Shown here: piece after piece, positions 33,742 through 39,649 of the stretch | How positions within the stretch are numbered: position 1 is the stretch's first letter | Layout of the letters: every line of letters starts with the position of its first letter | DNA from: Paraglaciecola polaris LMG 21857 | GTDB lineage: Bacteria > Pseudomonadota > Gammaproteobacteria > Enterobacterales > Alteromonadaceae | Direction of reading: 5' to 3' | Assembly (NCBI RefSeq): GCF_000315055.1 | Contig: NZ_BAER01000087.1 | Span: 1 to 39,649, forward strand | Length of the DNA stretch: 39,649 nt | Made by a program: the position numbers and the translations under genes | The notes under the pieces: generated by a model | What the model saw: the letters and a program-made list of their open reading frames with translations, nothing else | Told to the model about the DNA's origin: nothing | Database searches by the model: none

Positions 33742-36411
33742 GTGAAGTTTTTAAAGCCCGCATTTTTTATTCTTATCCTTGCTTTTGTCGTCGGTGTCGC
33801 AACGACTTTTGCCCTTTATTATTATATGAAACCAGACTTACCCAGTGTCGGTATGCTCAAAGATGTGCGTTTGCAAACGCCTATGCGAGTGTATACCCAA
33901 GACGGTAAGCTTATTTCTCAGTTTGGCGTCAAGCGCCGTATTCCGCTGACCATTGAAGATGTGCCGCAAGATTTAATTAACGCTGTGCTGGCTACTGAAG
34001 ATAGTCGCTTTTATCAGCATCCTGGCGTGGATCCCATAGGAATGGCACGGGCGGTGGTGAATTTGATCCTCACTGGCGAAAAAGGCCAAGGTGGCAGTAC
34101 ATTAACCATGCAGTTAGCCCGAGGCTTCTTTCTTACTCGGGATAAAACCTATATTCGTAAGATCAAAGAAATTTTTATTGCCTGGCACATGGAACAGTTG
34201 CTGAGCAAGCAAGAAATTCTTGAGCTGTATTTGAATAAAGTGGAATTAGGTCATCGCGCATTTGGTTTTGGTGCTGCCGCGCAGGTTTACTATGGCAAAA
34301 CGGTAAACGAGCTTAATTTAGCGCAAATCGCTACCATCGCTGGCTTGCCGCAAGCGCCTTCTGTGCTTAATCCGATAAGTCGTCCTGATCGGTCTATAGT
34401 GCGCCGCAGAGTAGTCTTGTTGCGCATGTTGGATGAAAAATACATCACTAAAGCACAATTCGAGGAAGCGGTTAATGCCCCTATTACGGCTAAAAAACAT
34501 GGTGCAGAAATTGAGTTTTCAGCACCTTATTTAGCGGATTTGATTTGGAACGAAATGGTCGAGTTGTACGGTAAAGAAGAAGCCGAAACAGGCGGTTATC
34601 AAGTGTATTCCACGGTACCATCTTCTACGCAGCTTGCCGCGCAGCAGGCTGTACAGCGCAATCTGCATGACTACGATGAACGCCATGGTTATCGTGGTTC
34701 AGAGCAACAGCTTTGGATACCTGCAGATTTACCTGTGGCCGTGGGCAATGACAAATCATCAGTGATGACGTCGGCTATTTCTAGCGAGCCCTGGGAGGAA
34801 GAGCAGATGCTGGATTTCCTCAAGGACTATAAAACGTTCGAGTCAATGCAACCTGCGATAGTCGTTCGAGTTAATGAAAAAGACATTACTATTTTTACCC
34901 GTACTGGCCGCTATAGCACCATAGACTGGGACGGACTTGATTGGGCGCGTAAATATATCACTGATACTCGCCAGGGAAATGAGCCAGAAAAAGCCAGCGA
35001 TATTGTATCCCAAGGATCGTTGATTTTAATTCGTCAGCGGGAAGATGATAAACATTGGCAGTTAACACAATATCCTGACGCCAGTAGCGCGTTTATCGCT
35101 TTAGATCCACACAATGGTGCGGCTCAGGCCGTTATCGGAGGCTACAGTTTTTATCAGAGTCAGTTTAACCGCGCGACTCAGGCAAAACGCCAAGTTGGCT
35201 CTAATATAAAACCTTTTATTTACTCTTCAGCTTTAGCTAATGGATTCACCTTAGCCAGCATCATCAATGATGCCCCCATTAACCAATGGGAGCGGGGAAC
35301 GGGTAATGCTTGGCGTCCTGAGAACTCCCCTCCAGAATATGATGGCCCCATCCGTTTACGCGTCGCGTTGGGTAAATCTAAAAACGTGGTTTCAGTGCGC
35401 TTAGTTAGGGCGGTAGGTCTTGAAAAAGTGACCCAGCATTTGGCACGTTTTGGTTTTGATTTAGCAGAAATCCCTAAAGATGAAACCGTGTCGCTTGGTT
35501 CGGGCTCCCATACGCCGTTAGAAGTGGCAACCGCCATGTCTGTGATTGCCAACGGCGGATTTTTGATCCAGCCGCATTTTGTTGAGCGTATCGAAGATGA
35601 TTACGGCAAAGTATTATGGAAGTCTAATCCACCGCTGGCATGCGATCCTTGTGATGTGGCAAGTGATAATACTCAGCAAACCACTGCGACATCAGAAGAG
35701 CATATGGATATCGAAGCTATGTTAGCTGCTGAGCTGGGCTCTGCTCAACTACCCAAAGATGAGAGCGCTTTGGAAACAGCAGAGCCAGTGCGTTCAGCGC
35801 CTAGAGTGCTAGATGCTGATAACGCTTTTCTGGTAGCCGAAATGATGCGCACTGCGGTAAAAACGAATGGTAATTGGAATAAAAAAACCTACTGGCAAGG
35901 TACGGGTTGGCGGGCGAGTAATTTACTGCAACGCGACGATATTTCAGGTAAAACCGGTACGACCAATGATTCAAAAGATACTTGGTTTAGCGGTTTTACC
36001 AATGATTTAGTCGCCACGGTTTGGGTTGGCTTCGATGATATGGGACGTAGCTTAGGGCGAGCTTCCCGCAACCAAAATTTGGTTAACAAGAATCCGCAGA
36101 AATTTAACTTCATCGGAAACGCCATGATAGGTGGAGAAGACGGTGCGAAAGCGGCAGAACCTGCATGGATACGTTTTATGCAAAAAACATTGGACGGTGT
36201 ACCTCAAACAAAACGCCCCATGCCGACAGATCTTGTTACGACGCGGATTGACCGGGCCAGTGGCAAACTTACCCAGCGTACTGACCATACTTCATTGTTT
36301 GAATACTTTGCCCCAGGGGCTGCGCCTACCACTTATGTGAGTGATAGTGAGTTTGTCGACCCAGCGGACGAAAATAGTAAACAAAGCAAACCACTTGAAG
36401 ATATTTTTTAA
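33742..36411 (+). CDS. mrcA: Penicillin-binding protein 1A (bifunctional)
   Basis: The 889-residue protein is GTG-started, with an N-terminal membrane anchor (about 6-28). The GT51 glycosyltransferase domain (about 50-230) shows E86-D-S-R-F-Y and G-G-S-T-L-T-M-Q-L-A-R. An OB-like insert (about 320-450) is followed by the transpeptidase, with nucleophile S487-x-x-K490 (V-G-S-N-I-K-P-F), S546-K-N548 and K737-T-G739. It polymerises and crosslinks peptidoglycan. Relative to E. coli PBP1a there is an extra acidic, low-complexity stretch at about 633-690 that begins with C634-x-x-C637. The GTG start keeps the membrane anchor in the usual place. Confidence 0.95.
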   Translation: MKFLKPAFFILILAFVVGVATTFALYYYMKPDLPSVGMLKDVRLQTPMRVYTQDGKLISQFGVKRRIPLTIEDVPQDLINAVLATEDSRFYQHPGVDPIGMARAVVNLILTGEKGQGGSTLTMQLARGFFLTRDKTYIRKIKEIFIAWHMEQLLSKQEILELYLNKVELGHRAFGFGAAAQVYYGKTVNELNLAQIATIAGLPQAPSVLNPISRPDRSIVRRRVVLLRMLDEKYITKAQFEEAVNAPITAKKHGAEIEFSAPYLADLIWNEMVELYGKEEAETGGYQVYSTVPSSTQLAAQQAVQRNLHDYDERHGYRGSEQQLWIPADLPVAVGNDKSSVMTSAISSEPWEEEQMLDFLKDYKTFESMQPAIVVRVNEKDITIFTRTGRYSTIDWDGLDWARKYITDTRQGNEPEKASDIVSQGSLILIRQREDDKHWQLTQYPDASSAFIALDPHNGAAQAVIGGYSFYQSQFNRATQAKRQVGSNIKPFIYSSALANGFTLASIINDAPINQWERGTGNAWRPENSPPEYDGPIRLRVALGKSKNVVSVRLVRAVGLEKVTQHLARFGFDLAEIPKDETVSLGSGSHTPLEVATAMSVIANGGFLIQPHFVERIEDDYGKVLWKSNPPLACDPCDVASDNTQQTTATSEEHMDIEAMLAAELGSAQLPKDESALETAEPVRSAPRVLDADNAFLVAEMMRTAVKTNGNWNKKTYWQGTGWRASNLLQRDDISGKTGTTNDSKDTWFSGFTNDLVATVWVGFDDMGRSLGRASRNQNLVNKNPQKFNFIGNAMIGGEDGAKAAEPAWIRFMQKTLDGVPQTKRPMPTDLVTTRIDRASGKLTQRTDHTSLFEYFAPGAAPTTYVSDSEFVDPADENSKQSKPLEDIF

Positions 36412-36479
36412 GGCATCATAGCGACCATAAACAAAGCCCAGTTAGTTATCGATGTTTGATAGTGTGGGCTTTCGATAAA

Positions 36480-36538
36480 ATGCTGCCAAGTGAGACGATG
36501 CTGGTTAATATCGTCGATGGTAGTTGGCAGCATATTTT
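36480..36538 (+). terminator. Two-tier hairpin between mrcA and maeA, probable mrcA terminator or maeA leader
   Basis: ATGCTGCCAA (36480-36489) and TTGGCAGCAT (36524-36533) are a perfect 10-bp inverted repeat. Inside it, GACGAT (36494-36499) pairs with ATCGTC (36510-36515). ATTTTT follows. It lies 69 bp after mrcA and 64 bp before the maeA start. Confidence 0.55.
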
Positions 36539-36601
36539 TCATATATTGCGTTTAAATTTTCCGCGAGAACATTTGTTTTCGCACCAAACAGGACACTTTT
36601 T

Positions 36602-38296
36602 ATGAGTAGCTCAACGCCTAAAAGTGCGTTATACATTCCTCACTCAGGCCCCTCTTTGCTTGAAACTCCTTTGCTCAACAAAGGCAGTGCGTTTACTGCC
36701 CAAGAACGCGTAGCCTTTAATCTTACCGGTTTAATACCGCCACGTTACGAGAGCATTGAAGAGCAAGTAGAGCGAGCCTACATGCAGTACTCGAGCTTTA
36801 ATGAACCGATCAATAAACACATCTATTTACGCGCCATTCAAGATAACAATGAAACGTTATACTACCGGCTGATCCAGCAGCATATTGATGAAATGATGCC
36901 AATCATTTACACCCCAACAGTAGGGGATGCTTGCGAACAGTTCTCTGATATTTACCGTAGCTCTCGAGGCTTGTTTATTTCCTATTCTGAGCGCCATCAA
37001 ATGGATGACATCATTCGAAATGCCACCAAGCGTAAAGTGAAGGTTATCGTGGTTACCGACGGGGAGCGCATTCTTGGTTTGGGTGACCAAGGAATAGGGG
37101 GGATGGGCATTCCCATCGGTAAGCTGTCTTTGTATACCGCATGTGGCGGTATCAGCCCAGCATACACTTTACCTGTGATGCTAGACGTGGGAACCAACAA
37201 TGAAAAATTGCTGAACGATCCTATGTATATGGGGGCCCGTCACAAACGTATTGGGCAAGCTGAGTATGACGAGTTCGTAGATATGTTCATCAAAGCTGTG
37301 CTCAAACGCTGGCCTGAAGTGATGCTGCAATTTGAAGATTTTGCCCAGCCTAACGCAATGCCGTTACTTGAGCGATATCGCGACAAAGTGTGTTGCTTCA
37401 ATGATGATATTCAAGGTACTGCAGCGGTAACCGTGGGCACAATATTAGCGGCCTGCAAAAGTAAAGGTAACAAACTTAGCGAGCAGCGAGTGGTGTTTGT
37501 TGGCGCTGGTTCAGCTGGCTGCGGCATTGCGGAGCAAATTATTAAGCAAATGACCAGTGAGGGTATTTCTGACGCTCAAGCTCGTCGTCAAGTCTTTATG
37601 GTGGACCGCTTTGGTTTAGTGACCGACGACATGCAAGGCTTGCGCGACTTTCAGTTGCGTCTTGCACAGCCGCTTGTAGGACAGGAAAACTGGCCCAAAG
37701 TCGCTCAATATCCATCATTGCTTGAGACGGTGAGTCAGGTTAAACCCAGTATTCTTATTGGTGTATCGGGTCAGGCCGGTTTGTTTACTGAGCAAGTTAT
37801 AAAAGAAATGAAGAGCCATTGCGACTTACCCATTATCTTTCCATTAAGCAATCCTTCCCGTCAGGTTGAAGCGCGTCCCGAGCAGGTCATTGAATGGACT
37901 GACGGGAAGGTCATTATTGCCACGGGTAGTCCGTTCAAACCGGTTGAATACAACGGGAAAACCTACCCAATTGCCCAGTGCAATAACAGTTATATCTTCC
38001 CAGGGGTTGGTTTGGGTGTATTGGCAGCGAAGGCGAGCCTGATCAGTGATGAAATGCTGATGGCAACCAGTGCGGCCCTAGCGAATGCATCACCATTGGC
38101 GAATGGCTTGGGTAGCGAGTTATTACCTCCTTTGACTTGTATCGCCCAACTGAGTAAGAAAATAGCGTTCGATGTGGGTAAGATTGCTCAGAAGCAAGGT
38201 TTAGCATTAGAGGTGAGTGACGAGGTACTCAGTGAACGAATCGAAGGGAATTTCTGGAAAGCAGAATACCGTCCCTATAAGCGTGTGAGTATCTAA
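36602..38296 (+). CDS. maeA: NAD-dependent malic enzyme
   Basis: Oxidatively decarboxylates malate to pyruvate in the cytoplasm. The 564-residue protein (E. coli MaeA 565) has the malic-enzyme core: [10 protein letters not shown] (substrate domain), [15 protein letters not shown], the metal-site F-E-D-F-A-Q and [10 protein letters not shown], and the Rossmann motif [10 protein letters not shown] start at the ATG at 36602 because AGGA lies eight bases upstream and M-S-S-S-T-P-K begins the family N-terminus. The frame stays open upstream to 36524, within a hairpin. A terminator follows. Confidence 0.96.
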   Translation: MSSSTPKSALYIPHSGPSLLETPLLNKGSAFTAQERVAFNLTGLIPPRYESIEEQVERAYMQYSSFNEPINKHIYLRAIQDNNETLYYRLIQQHIDEMMPIIYTPTVGDACEQFSDIYRSSRGLFISYSERHQMDDIIRNATKRKVKVIVVTDGERILGLGDQGIGGMGIPIGKLSLYTACGGISPAYTLPVMLDVGTNNEKLLNDPMYMGARHKRIGQAEYDEFVDMFIKAVLKRWPEVMLQFEDFAQPNAMPLLERYRDKVCCFNDDIQGTAAVTVGTILAACKSKGNKLSEQRVVFVGAGSAGCGIAEQIIKQMTSEGISDAQARRQVFMVDRFGLVTDDMQGLRDFQLRLAQPLVGQENWPKVAQYPSLLETVSQVKPSILIGVSGQAGLFTEQVIKEMKSHCDLPIIFPLSNPSRQVEARPEQVIEWTDGKVIIATGSPFKPVEYNGKTYPIAQCNNSYIFPGVGLGVLAAKASLISDEMLMATSAALANASPLANGLGSELLPPLTCIAQLSKKIAFDVGKIAQKQGLALEVSDEVLSERIEGNFWKAEYRPYKRVSI

Positions 38297-38316
38297 GCTT
38301 ATTTAAGCTTGTATTT

Positions 38317-38345
38317 AAAAACGCCGCATAATTTGCGGTGTTTTT
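38317..38345 (+). terminator. Terminator of maeA
   Basis: AAAAACGCCGCA pairs with TGCGGTGTTTTT (12 bp, one G-U pair, 5-nt loop), 20 bp after the stop. Confidence 0.9.
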
Positions 38346-38433
38346 ATGTGTGGCTGTTTGTGATTCTTGTTTAATTAACGTCTACGCCCAAAGCCGTTGT
38401 AAGTCAGGCCTAACCTGCGTAGAATCCCGCTCC

Positions 38434-38807
<374 letters not shown>

Positions 38808-38814
38808 ATTTATG

Positions 38815-38841
38815 AAAGCCCTTGTTTCGCAAGGGCTTTTT
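38815..38841 (+). terminator. Terminator of rnpB
   Basis: AAAGCCCTTG and CAAGGGCTTT form a perfect 10-bp stem around TTTCG, followed by TT and C. Confidence 0.9.
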
Positions 38842-38868
38842 CATAAGTTGTAAACAGCTAATCAGCTG

Positions 38869-38901
38869 AGTGTCACACAAAGGCACACAAAATGGCACAC
38901 A
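38869..38901 (+). repeat. Short CACAC direct repeats at the integrase start
   Basis: Three CACAC units occur in a row (TCACACAAA, GGCACACAAAA, TGGCACACA) up to and over the integrase start codon. This could be an arm-type or recombination-directionality-factor site, or simple sequence drift. Confidence 0.3.
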
Positions 38902-39649
38902 TCAAAGTTCCTCACACCATCATAAGAGGCGGTTTCTACTATCTCAATATCAGAATTCAAGGATCAACCTTCCGATGTTCTCTAAAAACAAGAGAGCCTA
39001 GGATAGCGTGTGCGATAATTTCACGTATTATGGAATTCATAAATGATAAAGGAGGAGTAGCAAACGTGCATAAGGAGCTTATACAAGCTGCGGTAGCAAA
39101 CATTCGTACCGAGATCATCCGTAGATTGAGAGCTGTAGTCGTTCTCGATAGTGATGAGTCAAAAATTGTAGTTAAAGCATACGAAAATTATCATGCGCCT
39201 TTAGCCCTAGCTCATGAACGTTATCAATCAACAACTCACTTATATAACAGCTCTGAACCTCCCCCAATTAAGTCACTTAAAGAATATAAATTAGAACGCT
39301 TGGAATGTGGAGAAAGAGGAATCTCCAATGATGGCGATTCAATGCTGAGCTATGCTTTGCAATTCAGAGAAATGAACGAACAGTTTGATGATAATTCAGA
39401 TTGGCGCTCAATAAAATATAGTGGCGATTACTTTCAGGCGGAAGAAGAGTTAGAGCATTTCCTTTCAAGTGCCAGAGTAATTCGAGAAGCTATTGTCAAT
39501 AATGATAATCAAAAGGCAACTAAGGTATTTGAGGATATCACTGGAAAAGTAATAGTTGACAACACTGAAGCTACAGCTGAATCACTTAATTCGTTCGAAC
39601 AATACATGGACATGTTCCTTAATGCTGGAGAAACAGGAACGCTGCCAGA
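38892..39649 (+). CDS. Tyrosine-recombinase-type integrase, 5' part (runs off window)
   Basis: The frame is open from the ATG at 38892 to the window end (252 codons, no stop). The N-terminus (R-G-G-F-Y-Y-L-N-I-R-I, then F-R-C-S-L-K-T-R-E-P-R-I-A) matches the DUF6538-type arm-binding start of phage/island integrases (x-G-G-x-Y-Y-x-R, S-L-K-T). A mostly helical region follows (about 50-250), with the stretch at 150-250 fitting the early core-binding domain. The catalytic R..H-x-x-R..Y residues would lie beyond the window. The codon mix is more A+T-rich than in the neighbouring core genes. The gene begins 84 bp after rnpB in the same direction, as for an element inserted at the rnpB 3' end. Confidence 0.75.
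   Translation, partial: MAHIKVPHTIIRGGFYYLNIRIQGSTFRCSLKTREPRIACAIISRIMEFINDKGGVANVHKELIQAAVANIRTEIIRRLRAVVVLDSDESKIVVKAYENYHAPLALAHERYQSTTHLYNSSEPPPIKSLKEYKLERLECGERGISNDGDSMLSYALQFREMNEQFDDNSDWRSIKYSGDYFQAEEELEHFLSSARVIREAIVNNDNQKATKVFEDITGKVIVDNTEATAESLNSFEQYMDMFLNAGETGTLP

Noticed and set aside
36524-36601. Longer N-terminus for maeA
   Set aside because: It lacks a ribosome binding site, overlaps a hairpin and does not resemble the family start; the ATG at 36602 fits length and signals.

Overview
The window is a piece of gammaproteobacterial chromosome, most likely from the Alteromonadaceae (a Paraglaciecola / Glaciecola / 'Pseudoalteromonas atlantica'-like marine bacterium). This rests on the pilMNOPQ-aroK-aroB-damX-dam block, the argD(astC)-astA-astD cluster beside pabA, a TorF-type porin, a DUF2970 protein and a bacterial type A RNase P RNA very close to that of E. 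coli. The organism assignment is inferred from gene content, not from a database search. Almost everything is core housekeeping DNA; only the last ~0.8 kb looks mobile.

Left part (1-9.6 kb): a YiaA/YiaB-type membrane protein; then a tightly overlapping minus-strand operon (795-4607) that encodes a two-component system, a periplasmic cupredoxin, an FTR1-like permease and an outer-membrane-type protein. This looks like a self-regulated metal (probably iron) uptake or sensing unit, but the permease has lost its canonical REXXE iron motifs. A PmrA/QseB-like direct repeat lies upstream of the regulator. Divergent to it are mgtE (Mg2+ channel) and a DMT-family exporter. The galTK pair (Leloir pathway, no galE or galM here) follows on the minus strand.

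Middle (9.6-20.6 kb): arginine succinyltransferase pathway genes astC/argD-astA-astD, with tandem ArgR-type boxes upstream; an HDOD protein; pabA/trpG glutamine amidotransferase. After a 457-bp non-coding stretch comes the plus-strand set etfB-etfA-acyl-CoA dehydrogenase (PF12806/DmdC-like), a complete electron-transfer unit, followed by an AraC-family regulator.

Right part (20.8-38.3 kb): rpe-trpS; a TorF-type porin with what looks like a frameshifted outer-membrane protein remnant behind it; a small exported Cys-containing protein plus a DUF2970 protein; then dam-damX-aroB-aroK and pilQ-P-O-N-M on the minus strand. pilM-Q build the inner-membrane platform, lipoprotein and secretin of a type IV pilus. 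Divergent from pilM is mrcA (PBP1a), then maeA (NAD-malic enzyme).

End (38.4-39.6 kb): rnpB with its terminator, followed immediately by the 5' part of a tyrosine-recombinase-type integrase that runs off the window. This suggests that a genomic island or prophage begins at the rnpB 3' end. No tRNA, rRNA, IS element or CRISPR array was seen.
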